Positions 22,506 through 34,200 of a DNA stretch of 64,000 nucleotides are shown in pieces. Every line of letters starts with the position of its first letter. The first letter of the stretch is position 1. The notes under the pieces were generated by a model. It was given only the letters and a program-made list of their open reading frames with translations, was not told the origin of the DNA and searched no databases. Position numbers and translations under genes: made by a program. This stretch comes from Colletotrichum lupini (taxonomy: Eukaryota > Ascomycota > Sordariomycetes > Glomerellales > Glomerellaceae): NCBI RefSeq assembly GCF_023278565.1, contig NC_064676.1, positions 5,332,001 through 5,396,000 of the forward strand, in the 5' to 3' direction.

Positions 22506-24865
22506 ATGAGGCAGCATCTCTTCTACACATCGCTTCTGTCGACACTGCTCGCAGCACCGTCATACGCTCTGCCCGGCTTCTTCTCCGATGCAGAACGCGC
22601 CCATTTCTCATCAGACCTCAAACGCTCAATAGACCCCGAATCTCCAGCAGCAATCATGGCGAGACAAGCAGCCGACAGATCCGGCCGCTGGCGGCCCCAA
22701 ATTCACTTCTCACCACCCGCCGAATGGCTTAATGACCCAAACGGCCTCTTTGTCGACTCGGACGGTGTCTGGCACATGTACTACCAATGTGAGTCTTTTC
22801 CATTGCCGCCTTTTCCCCTACCCATTTCAATCCACCTATTCCCCAACTCCCCAAACGCAAAGTACCGTGCTGGAAACACCTCCCAAAGCCGCGGTTACCG
22901 ATTTTGAGTTGTGCAACACATTGCGCAGGTTCCGGGCGAGCGGTTACCAATGTTTGCCTTGTGCAATGTCAATGGCGCGCCATTCTGCCCGTTTCATTGG
23001 ATCTGCATTCTGCACACGTGCTAGTTCCCGTTGGCGTGAGGGTTGCGCCTCTGCCAAAGACGGAAACATCACATGCGCGATGATGAGCGTTGCAATTCCA
23101 CCCCCGCATTTTGGCGCGGAATGAGACACACCGCATGCTCTCCCTACCCTACCTACCTTGCCGTAATTACATGTTCTTCTCCCTGCGATGCATCTCAATC
23201 TGGCATGCCATGTGTCACTGCTTCGATTAGACTATGCCAAGCTTGGCCTGGCTTTAATGTTTTAAACATCTTCAGAACTTGACCGCTGACTATTTTGACT
23301 CAGATGCCGACAACGTCGCGGGCGATGGCGTGAAGAACTGGGGCCACACCACGGCCACCGAATTCTACAATTGGGTTGACCATCCTGTTGCCATTCCCGC
23401 CACTGCGCGCGATGGCTCCATCTGGTCAGGAAGCGTCGTCGTCGACAAGAACAACACGTCTGGCTTCTTCCCGTCTGACAAGACAAGCGGAAAGGACAAC
23501 ATCATTGCCTACTATACCTCATGGGAGCCTGATCAGGAATCCCAGCATCTTGCATGGTCATACGATGGCGGCGAGACTTTCAACCAGTACGAGAACAACC
23601 CGATCATTTCGCTCAACAGACATGGATTCCGCGACCCCAAGCCCTCGTTCCACCATGAGACCAACACCTGGGTCATGGTCCTTTCCCTCGAGAGTGAAGT
23701 CGCCTTCTACACCTCCACCAACTTGGTCAACTGGACGCAGTCATCCGTCTGGAATCCTCAGCGCAACATTGGCCTCATTGAGTGCCCCCAATTCCTCCAG
23801 ATCCCCCGCAAGGACAAGTCTGGAAGCATCGTGGGCGCCAAATGGGTTCTGACTCTCAGCCTGGGAGGCGGCGGCCCGACTGGCGGTGCTGCAGTCAAGT
23901 ACATCACCGGCGAGTGGGACGGCACCACCTTCACCCCAGATGTGCCCGCCAGCCTCGGCTCGCGGAGAGGAATCTTCTCGCGCCAGGACACCTTCTCCAT
24001 CTACGACTTTGACTTTGGCCCTGATAAGTACGCCACCGCCTTCTTCCATTTCCAGAATCTCAACGACGCCAACCAAGATGCATACTCCGTCTCATGGGCG
24101 GTCGACGCTACGCTCTATGGGTGCTGCACGCCGACCGACCAAGAGGGATGGCGTCACTGCATGGGTGGTGTGCGCCGCCACTGGCTGGACTCCAACACCA
24201 ACCGACTCATGTCAGCGCCGGCCGGCGACCTGTCCAAGCTCGTGAGCACGACGTCCGGCTGGAACCCCATTCTTGACGAGAAGGACGTGTCGGGCATTCA
24301 GGGCAGCAGCGCTGTCATCCGCGACTACAACCCGGCCGTAGAGTGGACCTTGACCGTCAAGATGGCCAAGTCTCTCCTCCAAGAAGGCTCGACGGCCTCA
24401 GCTCAGCTGGCCTTCCAGGGCTCTCAGTCCAACGGCACGGAGCAAGTCTCCCTCGGTTTCGACTTCACTGGCACATCCAACAGCGGGGCACCCACCGCCA
24501 GCCTCAACATTGGTCGCGCCAGCGCAGTGTGGGATAGGTCCGGCACTTTTGGCGTCTCCAACGTCCAGGCCCTCGAGGCTGCCTCGAGCGAGGGCTCCAG
24601 CGGCAACGTCGAATTCCAGCTGCACGGCATTCTCGACCGCTCCGTCCTCGAGGTCTACGTCAACGGTGGCGTCGAGGCTGGCACCATGCTCTACTTCACC
24701 GACAAGCCCCTCGACGGCATCGTCCTCTCCCGCGGCACGGGAACCAACGATCAGGGCATCACCTTTGACTTCAAGGCCGTCGCGCTCAAGAGCTCCTGGG
24801 GTTCGTACAGGGAGAACTCCGCCTTGCAGAGCACGCAGGACAAGTGGAGGACGGAGGAGCTGTGA
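22506..24865 (+). CDS. Secreted GH32 invertase (beta-fructofuranosidase)
   Basis: Exons 22506-22788 and 23304-24865 join (donor gtgagt, acceptor gactcag) to give 614 residues. A signal peptide is clear ([21 protein letters not shown]). GH32 motifs are present in order: WLNDPNG with the nucleophile Asp near residue 77, SGSVV, the FRDP motif with the transition-state-stabilising Asp near 205, and IECPQF with the acid/base Glu near 254. The C-terminal ~180 residues form the usual beta-sandwich module (ending region [15 protein letters not shown]). The enzyme should hydrolyse sucrose and perhaps short fructans outside the cell or in the wall. The single intron is unusually long for this genome (515 bp), and at the join the tyrosine of YYQY is followed directly by ADNVAG, so a residue or two found in many relatives (NP-type) is absent. 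It converges on the transporter fusion gene. Confidence 0.93.
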
Positions 24866-26285
24866 GGAGCAGATCCGCTTGATATCCCTTGTGATTAGAG
24901 ATCTTGGTGGCTTTGTAGACGTCCTTCCAAGCGACCTTACAGTCTGGGGGGCGCGGAAGAGGGCGGAGAAGCGGAAGCGATGCGAGACTTTTCCTAACCA
25001 TGTTGGACATGTGGCATGAAGAGAGGTTCTAGAGCTCAGACAAGAGGGCTTTTTTTATTTGGGACCAGGGTTTCCACATCATTCTAGGTGGCATTCGTAC
25101 GAATTATGATTTTATCGTTTACTCTCAACATCTTGAAAGTGTTTCGTTGTCGTGCGCAAGCCGCCTCTAGATATGCCATCCCACGGCTCCCTGTCTATGC
25201 CCACATGCTGTCCTCATAACGGGCCCCAGAAGAGTAACCCGAGAGCTCGCAAGATTTGATCAAGTAATACTCGGTCTCGCATTTTGTTCAATAGAGAGCC
25301 ACGTATAGTGTATTCACTTTGGGAAGTGACAAGAAAAGGTCAATGGCATCATCACACAGTCAAGCTTCCATTCACCCCGTATTCTAGAAACCACACGAAC
25401 CGTACCATACCACACACAGCCACATACAGCCCGCGAACACAAGAAACGGGGAAACGACGAGCGTTTCAATCAAAGAAGCCCCCCCCCCCCTCCTCACCCC
25501 GCTCTTTTCTCTCCCTCACCTCTATATCCATCCAAAAACATTCTCTGCGTCAAAACTCGGGATGCCAAGCCTAAAGCGAAAAGTCAAAACGCCCCTCCCT
25601 CGCCTGTACACTTACCAACCTATCCCAGGAAAATGAGCAGTGGAAGATCACCCCATCTTATTACCAGAGGCAATAACCATCTAAATGAAGCTTGTAGGAG
25701 TCCTCTCACAAGCATGGTTGTAGTCACCGTGGACATGGGACACAGCGTACTCTGAATTCAAAACGATCTCAATATTACACGCCTTGTATTTTCGGTTCAC
25801 ACTAATAATCTCAGACTCAACCGAGCTTGTTCAAGCTCTGCGCTCACCCCTCGACTGTCAAGAGCATTGCCCCCCGTATCTCTTTTACGCCTGGTGCCCG
25901 TCCCGGAACAAGAGAAAAATACTGAGAAAAGAAAAAGGAAGCCTTTTTTGCTCATGAACTACTAAAATGTTGACAAAGTCTATATCGTACCGTATCCAGA
26001 GAGCTTATATGAAGCACTCGCTCCGTCGGTGTGCACACAATGGCCGCTCCATGCCATCAGGAGAAAATATCTACCAGTCCAATGCTGCCAATACAGCCTT
26101 TATTGTCGTGTCTCGTTGCCCCTCTGGTAGTGGCCCAACCTGAATCAGACCGTTCGATGCCTTGCTCAAAGTCTCTCCCAAGTAGTTACTTTGGCATCGT
26201 CGAACAGAGTATCGTCAAAGGGGGGGGGGGGGGGGGGTTACAAGAAAGAATACAGGAAAGGAAAGAAATGTAGGGGTATATGAGG
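24866..26285. other. Convergent 3' spacer between invertase and transporter-fusion genes
   Basis: No coding sequence is supported. It contains C-rich and poly-G tracts (12 C at about 25481; 18 G at 26220-26237) and probably both 3' untranslated regions. Confidence 0.5.
26220..26237. repeat. Homopolymer run of 18 G
   Basis: Uninterrupted G run about 50 bp past the stop codon of the minus-strand transporter-fusion gene (C run on its transcript strand). It is a site where length errors in sequencing are likely. Confidence 0.8.
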
Positions 26286-29122
26286 TTAATAACCGAGTCC
26301 GGCAACAGCGGCCACAACTTCACGTCGTAGCATCCGCTTGACGTCCGCCTCCCGATCTGCTTCCCTGAGGGCGTCGTTAGGATCGACCTTCTTGTCACCT
26401 TCATTCTTCTCGTCCTTGTGCTCCTCCTTCTTTGGCACCTCCTTGTTTTCCTTGGGCGTAGCAATCTTGCTGGGGTCAGCCTTGGGATTGCCAGGGCTCT
26501 CCGTCTTGTCAACGGGAGCGTGCTCGGATTTGAGCTTGTCCTTCTCTTCACTGGACTTGTCTGCCGCCAGCTTGTCCGCCCGCTGATCATCCTCCAAAGC
26601 GTCATCGTTGATCGGCTTGACCTTCTTGGCTTCGCCGTTGTTGATGCTCGCCAGGGCTGCGCTATCGAACAGGTGGGCAGCATCAGCGCTGTACATGGCA
26701 TACCTGGTCGAGTTGAGAGGGTGGCCGAGAATAGAAGCCTGGGCGTCAAGCTTGTCGTAGAATGCCTTAGTAGGCGCTTCCTCCAAGTAGTTGAGACGGT
26801 GGCCGCAGCGGGCGCCGAGGACATCGCGGATCTTGGGGTTGGAGCTACAGCAGTGGCCCCAGCAGTCACTGATGTGGTCAATGATAGACCGGTACGGATT
26901 GCGGCGACGACTCTGGTCGATGATGCGGACGATGGTAGGAATTGCCACCTCGTGGAAGACTCCGAAGCCAGCAAAGATTTCGGAAAGGAAGATATAATCG
27001 GCAAAGAATCGTCTCGGAATGTAGTAAATATCACTCCAGCCAACACACCACTCGTCGCGTCTGATCTTGTACTCGAGGTCAAAGTTGTCAACGACGGCGG
27101 CCGCGGCCATGGCAGTGCGGTGGAAGTCCTGGCCCCATCCCCACCAGTTGTAGTTCTTGGTGTCGGTAAGGCACATGTACTCGGGTCCACCGTGGGACGG
27201 CGGGGCAGTGTCGATGATGGCGGGGAAGTGGATGTTGTATGGGTTCATACCCGTCCATCCAAGAGGGTCAATCCAGGCATCGAAGTGGTAGTACATCAAA
27301 CCGTCGATCTCGGGTTGGGTATCGAGGATAAGCTTCATAGTGCGGGACACCTGCTTGTAGACGGTAAAGGTTCCCGGGAATTGATCGTGGGTAAGGTTGT
27401 GGAACTCGGGATCCTCCTCCTTGAACATGTTGGGCATAGAGATGTGCACGGTATGGAAGAACGGCTCGTACTTTTGCAGCATCGGGACGCGCTCCGGACG
27501 AGCAGAGTTCCACCGAATCATGGCCATCGTGTTCTTGAATGGCGACTCGATCTTGCTCTCGCCGCCAGTAACAGGCTTCGGTCCGGATGGCGCAGATGGA
27601 GCTGTTGCTCCTTCCTTGGCAAAATCGGGCATCTTGGCCTCGGACATGGTGAGGAATGCCACGATAACAACGGTGATGAATGTGGCTACGGCGAGGAAAA
27701 CTTTGTTGAACTTTCTCGCAACAGCCGCCATCTTGGCGAACAACGACATCTTCTGAGGCTCGTTGGTCGCGGCAGCGTTGGGGTCCTTGGGAGGCGGGTT
27801 GTCCATGTAGAGCCATGATGCAACAAAGACGACGACAGTACCAGGCAGTACGAGGAAGCTGAGCGAGGTGCCAAACAGGATGGGTGAAACGTAGAGGAGA
27901 ATACCAGTCGCAACAGCCGTGGCGAAGCACTTGATGACGGCGTCGGCATCTAGGAGGGTTAGTACGTCGCTCAGCAAGCGTCGATGGATACTCACATTTG
28001 TATACAGCGGTAATGGCAAGGCCAATGAAGACATTGCTGACAATAACCATGATGGCGCCAAAGCTGGTGTAACCTTCAAAGAATCCCGGCTCATCAGCCT
28101 TCAACGTCTTGATGACCAAGTGGCACAACAAGTTCATGGCAGCACCCGCTCCGTAAAGAATCATATTGTCGGCATGCAAGCTTGAGTCGTCGGTCTTGAG
28201 CAGAGCCTGGTTGTACACGCCTGATGAGGCACTTAGGAAGACCTGGAAGAGCAAGATGAAGTAGGTGCTGAACGGGTAGGTCGTGCCTGTCGTGGGGTTG
28301 TATTGAGTCACCATCAAACCGCAAATCTGCTTCGTGTCAGTGACCAGATCAAATATTTGGTACCAGGATTCGTCCCACTGACCTGCATGAGGATGGCAAT
28401 CCACTGGATCTTGGAGATCTTGGTGTTCAGAGTCGCAATCATAACCAAGGCGGTGATGAAGGTGACGCCGCTCTTGGTGAGTTGAATCGTACCGGGGTCG
28501 GCCATTTTGTAGCTTACAAAGATCTGAAGAAATTAGTCCCAATGAACACAATTACACAGTATGCGGTGTAGGAATCACGTACCGAGTTGTTGATGAGCAC
28601 GTAGAAGAGCGCCAAGTTGCAGAAGCCATATCGCACGTCTCTGGTAACCTCGCCACGGACGTAGCTCCAATATGTCCTCACGTCGAGCGGCGGAAGCGGG
28701 CCATTGTTTCTCTCAACAACGTTGCCAGTGCTGGACGAGCTAGCACTGCCGTTCAGTCCCTCCTCTTCCCGCTTCTCATCTAAGCTGCTTCTCTCGGCCA
28801 AAGGGAGTTCTGTGGCGATGGAGGCATAGCCACTGCCACCGCCCCGGGTTGATGGGCGAATTCCATCGGCTACCCTGCGCTTGCATTCGTTGTAGAAGAA
28901 GATGGTCGACAGCACCATCTTGAGGAACTCGGAGATGGTGACAGACGCCGAGGGAGAGAACGAGTAGGATCCGCCTGTCTGGGAAATCTTCATGATAATA
29001 CCAATGCCAACCTGGATCGCGACCAAGCCAAGGGCAGCAGCGTAGGCGGCATGTTGAGGACCACTGGGAATCCAACTGAGGGGCTTCAAGAAGAGCCCCA
29101 GGATGCTCCCGTGTCGTAACAT
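26286..29122 (-). CDS. Nucleotide-sugar transporter fused to a large C-terminal domain of unknown function
   Basis: Four minus-strand exons, 29122-28583, 28523-28383, 28326-27996 and 27949-26286, join in frame to give 891 residues. Residues 1 to about 385 are a UDP-galactose/CMP-sialic-acid type nucleotide-sugar transporter: KISQTGGSYSFSPSASVTIS, EFLKMVLS, NLALFYVLINNS-IFVSYKM, GLMVTQYNPTTG, FQVFLSASSGVYNQALLK, NVFIGLAITAVYKYADAVIK. An insert of Ser/Gly-rich loop lies at about 95-150. After the last transporter helices come a further membrane segment (about 421-439) and then a domain of about 280 residues rich in aromatic residues (MYYHFDAWIDPLGWTGMNPY, YNWWGWGQDFHRT, CVGWSDIYYIPRRFFADYIF), and finally a Lys/Glu-rich tail. 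The C-terminal domain may be a Golgi-lumen glycan-modifying enzyme, but that is inference. The acceptor of exon three is ambiguous between AAG and CAG (three bases). The first ATG is at 29122; a TTG-initiated extension was ignored. Confidence 0.85.
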
Positions 29123-31188
29123 TGTGGGCAATTATCGCCAGCCACTAGAGGGCGGTTCAGCGTAGAGGCTCGAGGGGGCGCGACGTAAGAAGCGATTGCT
29201 GTTTGTCGAGGGTTGTGCAAAAAGAGCGTCTCGGTGATTGCCAGCGAGCGAGGAGTGTAGGAAGGTGCTGCTCGGATGCAGCGTGCAGCTCGCAATTGCA
29301 GGCGGTAAATCTGCTGGCGGTGTTCGGTGCTGCAAGCAGGTGGGAAAGGACGTTCTCTGATCGTGTTTAGGTTTCCTGGGTGTGGGGGAATGACGCTCGC
29401 TGGGCCGCCGTGTCCGACATGCGTGTTCGAGTTGGCAGCTATTCGTCGATGAATTCGTTTGGGTTTGTTTCGAGTCGGAAAGTCGTCGGTTGTTTCCGCC
29501 CGCGATGGTCCCAATATCGCGATGACAGGTGGCGCAGGACAGGACCGTAAGAAATGAAAAAAGAGAGGAATGAAATTACACGGGAAGAAAGGTAGGCTGG
29601 AGAGGAATGGGCTGGAATGGATGTTGCATGGGAAGCGAGGTGCCCACGGCGAGCAGGAACGGGGTAGAGAGCGAGCAGCGTCAAGCAGAAGCGCACTGCA
29701 GGCAGTCGAGGCAAGGGACGGCAAGGGGAGGGGGCCGTGGCCACAGATGGATCCTTGGAGGTGTCCACTCGAGGTTGCTGACATACTTTTGGCGAATGTA
29801 CAGTGTGTGCTACACCCGGTGGAAAAGGTACTTTCGTACAGGTTGCGGGACACACACACCCACTGATGTGCTCTTTCCCTCTCTCCGTCGTAGTCGCTCT
29901 TTCTCACTTTTTCTCTGTGGTGGGGTCTCTGGGGGAGCCAAGCGATTTTCCAATGAGAAGTCGGATAAGTCCAGGTTCTTGCGGGTCTGTCGAAGAAAAT
30001 AGCACGGGCTGTCATTGGATGGAATTAAGACACGGTGCAGCGCCGTCTCGTCTACCAGTGGATGAAAAGCACCTAGGCCGCTAGGTATACGGATGAAGGT
30101 TGACGTACAATCCGTACCTGCCTCGATGGTCACCTCAGAGAAGGATGATGATGGCGCACTTACCTCACTTTGAAAAGGGGTCACAGCTTGGAGCTGCTAC
30201 AGCCAGCCAGACTCCAGTTCGGATACACCGTACACAGTACGGAGTAGGCGCCCGACCTTCTATCTTCTCCCGGCTCTCTTCTCCCGTTGACTCTTGCGAG
30301 GTGGACACAAACGAGGGGGAACCTTGAGCTTGGCTCTGTTTTCGAAGGGGTCTCCGGAGGGGCCGCACTGTGTCAGAATTAAAGTAGCCGATCTCTGACA
30401 ACGGGACTCTCAGTACCACGTCGAGCGAGCCGGGGCACCGGTGTCACCCAAGTATCGTCGAACCTGCGCTGTCTATGCAGTTCTGTCGTAAGGGGACCAG
30501 CTAAATCTTCATGTGAAGACTCGATTGTCCGTATGGCCTCGTCTGATACTCTCTAGATTCAAGTGACACCATGCTGCTATGGAGCGATAAGGGTATAGCT
30601 GCGTCTTGCTTGGAAATACACTCGTCGATGCTCGAGGAGAAATAGCTCTCTTCGTCCTGCCATGACGCGGACTGCAACCGGTGCCGAAGCTGTTCAAACA
30701 CGAAACCTCGACATGAAATGTAACGGTGCGCATGGTACTCGGTGATTCCCCCACTCCAGACAGACTACAGTGTGTTCAGCGGCGGCAACACCATCTAGTA
30801 ATTGTCGGGAAGCGATCCAGAGCTGAGGGCAAAGGACAACTAGCCCCGGGACTCATGAATCCTAAATTTTCATGATTTCGTTTTGTCCAATCTATTCTAG
30901 CCGGCGCCAATATGTTGATGTGCCACTGCAGGACGGAAAAAGGGGCTTTCAAAACTCAATCTTATCGCTAGCAATAAAGATTAGGCCAACCAAACTTACG
31001 TGGAAGAAATTTCCCAATGACGACGCAAAACTACCGGGAGATGTGCGTGTCGACCTATCCGAATCAGGTTTGGCCTCCAAGAGAGGCTGATAGTTGCAGC
31101 TGCTGAACGGACGACGGTGATGAGATGCTACACTAGAGGCTTGACGATGTCTTGTAGGTAGCCAACCGCCTTACACTATCCGTACGCA

Positions 31189-31227
<39 letters not shown>

Positions 31228-34200
31228 GCTTGGAGCATGACACGAGTGTAGGTACTGTGTCGATGCCAGATGGGAAGCTGCCCCTTGCTCCGGCTGCGCT
31301 TCCCCCTGGGGCTAGCAAAAAAGCACCGTTTCCCACTTGAGGTTCGCGGCGCGCGCAGGTCCCATTTCCCGCCCTCACCCACCTCAGGGCTCGATACGTA
31401 CCTTTTGCATCCTGGGTCGCAGCCCGCAGGAAGGAGCAATCCTTTTCTTTGCACTGTTGAGGTAAGGCAGGCAAAGAGTGGGTTCTGAGAACAGAGGATT
31501 GGGTGCGCGACTCCGCCACCGAGGTTCGTACAGTGCCCGACATGTGTCCGTTCGTTGGCACAGTACGGCCCGCTGGAGGCAAGGGTGGTCTCACTCATCC
31601 GTCACTGATCAGTGGAGAATCGCATTGCACTCACTCAACCAGCAATCAATTAGCGTTAATTAGAACCTCTTTCTGAGGGCGCTCAGTAAGATGACGACCT
31701 TTTCAATGACGGTGATGACCTCCAGTCCGGTAGGTGGGCGGACTCCGTGCGAATCTTCCATCATGTTCATCAGCTTGCGCAATCGTGCATCCCGTCGCCA
31801 ATAACACGTTTTCTAGGCGCCGCGACGGCTTCTCAATGGTTGACAATAGCTTTTACACAGTAGGGCTGCAAGAGATGCTTATTTCGCTCGACATTCTAAA
31901 CCCCCTGTCTTTGGAAATTCCGTGCGATAAGACGCAGAGCCCAGTCAGATCGCACAGATGACGGCTATTGTCAAGCAGCTGAAGAAATGCTTGTTGCTCC
32001 TTTAGGTACGCCGAGCCAACTCTTCCTCGATAAGCGATCAAAAAGAAATTCACTCGATAAACTCTTCATCGCAGTGTCTGCGCTCAATCTACGGATTGTG
32101 TACATCAAATTTGATTACTAGCCACTTGATAGAAGATTTGATGTCGGTATTTCCGCCCTCAATCTGTACAGTCTATACGGATAATACCTTAGCTATCTTA
32201 TTGCTATGAATTTCATCCAACCCCGATTAGATGAGTGCAGAAGAAAAAAGTCGGTTCGTATCCGGGCACTGGGGCACGCCTGCCTAGGAACCCTGCATGC
32301 ATGTGGTCTGGATTCTGACCAGTGCCAAAAGAGAGGTACGACAGGAAGGCACGGAGCGGAGTGGTGGAAACTGGAATGGGGGTAACGGCACTTTCCCAGA
32401 GCACCGTACCCATGTACCTACCGTGTGCGACGTAGGTACCTTAACGTTTCCTGCCATCTAATTGAGATTCCTATACAAATTCAACCACCACTTCTACAAC
32501 ACTCCAGTTCGATTACCTACAATTCACCACGTTGGCCAGAAACGACCCGACGAATTGGTGATAACTGCGGGACGCAATGAAAAGGAGACGCGTCGCCAGC
32601 ACAGCCCTGCAACGCGTGGCATGAGTGCATAGTCTACCGTTCCAGCGGATTAAACCTTAAGTGGTTGCTTCTATTTTTCTCTCCTAGCCTGCTTCGGCCT
32701 CTCAGACGCCTTCATACTAATGGTCGGCATGCTTCGAGAAGCAGAACGACGACGCACAGCACAGTTTCGTTGATACACGGACGGACAACGACGCAGCAAT
32801 TACGACACCCGTCCCGCGGCCCTAGACCTGAAGCTGGAACTATTTGGAGCCTCATTGCAAGTGCATCAAGACTCGGACGACTGGTTCGTCCTCTCTTTTG
32901 CGACCTTCTCCTTACCGTTCCATCCCGCCTTGGCCGCCAACACTGCTATCGCTGTCTCCGCCAGCTTCGCCTCGTCGACAACGATGTTCTTCAAACACAA
33001 GATGCACGTCTTGGCGGGGCAAGAGACAATATCATCCGTGGCACCCTTACCTTGGCGGTTGTGGATTGGCGACGACAGACAACGGACGGACGACCTTTGG
33101 GTGGGAAGAAGGTAAAAGTGAGGCAGTAACCTTGGGTCATGAAACACACCAGATAACTTTATCTGAACAAGGACTCGCTGCAAATTCCCCGGATTCTCCC
33201 AGCATTTTCCCTCGATCAGATACCCGTAGCTCGGTAGCTTCGGGAACAAAAAATGGTGCCATTTCCACTGTACAAAGTCTCCCCTACTCCGTACAGTCCG
33301 TCTCCGCCTGTTAAGTCCAACTGTCCGACAAGTTGCCGACGTACCTGGCATCACCAAGGGTGCCCAACTAGGTACTTTGCTCTGCTCATCGCCGCTCATC
33401 ACAGCCAGATAAAGCACCTCCACCACGAGTCAAGCAGCGGTTTCAGAACGTGCGCCGACGGCATCCGCCTTTTGGGTCGACCCTCTTGGACACCTTGGAC
33501 GTCCTTTGTTCGAGTGTCACACTCAACATGGCCTTGTCCCGGCTCCCAAGGCTTGACGCAGCGCCCAAGACACCGCTTATCGTTATCGACAAGGTGCCCG
33601 CATCCTGTCTCTCGATTCCGAGGTACTCTCACCAGGCTTCCGTGGGTATCCGGTTTATGGCAGAGTACCGTCTTCGATAGATCGGAAGAAAGAAACGACT
33701 CTGCAAAACCAGCAATCTAACAGACTTTGGCCTCTCAACAGTATTGGGTTCAGGATTGTGGGTCGCTATTTTCGGTCAAATAATAATTGCTACACGTCAA
33801 AGTTCAAACCGGCGCTCATTGACACTTGGCGCAACCCAAGGTTCTCATGGCTTGCGGGCCGCTAGAAGGAGCGAAAGTCTCAATAATGGGACCGGCAACC
33901 CGATATGCAACCCATCAAACTTTGTCTATGGGTTGAGCACCAAGTTGAAATGAGAGACGCCCCTGAAGGGAACATAATCATCAGGAGCAGCCAACCGCAC
34001 AGCTGTATTGCAATCAGTCCATTGCGCAGTTTGCATGCCGCAATCTCATCGTTTGCCCGCAGTACAGTATCGATGCTTGGCATTGATTTATGGATTGTGG
34101 TTACGCCGATTGCGCTGAACGTCCAACGCCAATGCCAATACCAATGCCAATGCCCAAGCCACCTTCTTACACTAATACACACAGGCATACAGCCCCTTGT

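Noticed and set aside
26418..27818. 466-codon plus-strand open frame
   Set aside because: It lies antisense to the transporter-fusion gene and is a mirror of its codon bias.
29086..30015. 309-codon minus-strand open frame upstream of and overlapping the transporter-fusion start
   Set aside because: It overlaps the conserved start of the transporter in another frame, has Pro/Ser/His-rich unstructured composition and no domain. It reads as promoter and leader sequence.
31192..31225. Poly-T run considered as the tail of a retroelement
   Set aside because: No reverse transcriptase remnant, target duplication or adjacent coding relic was recognised.
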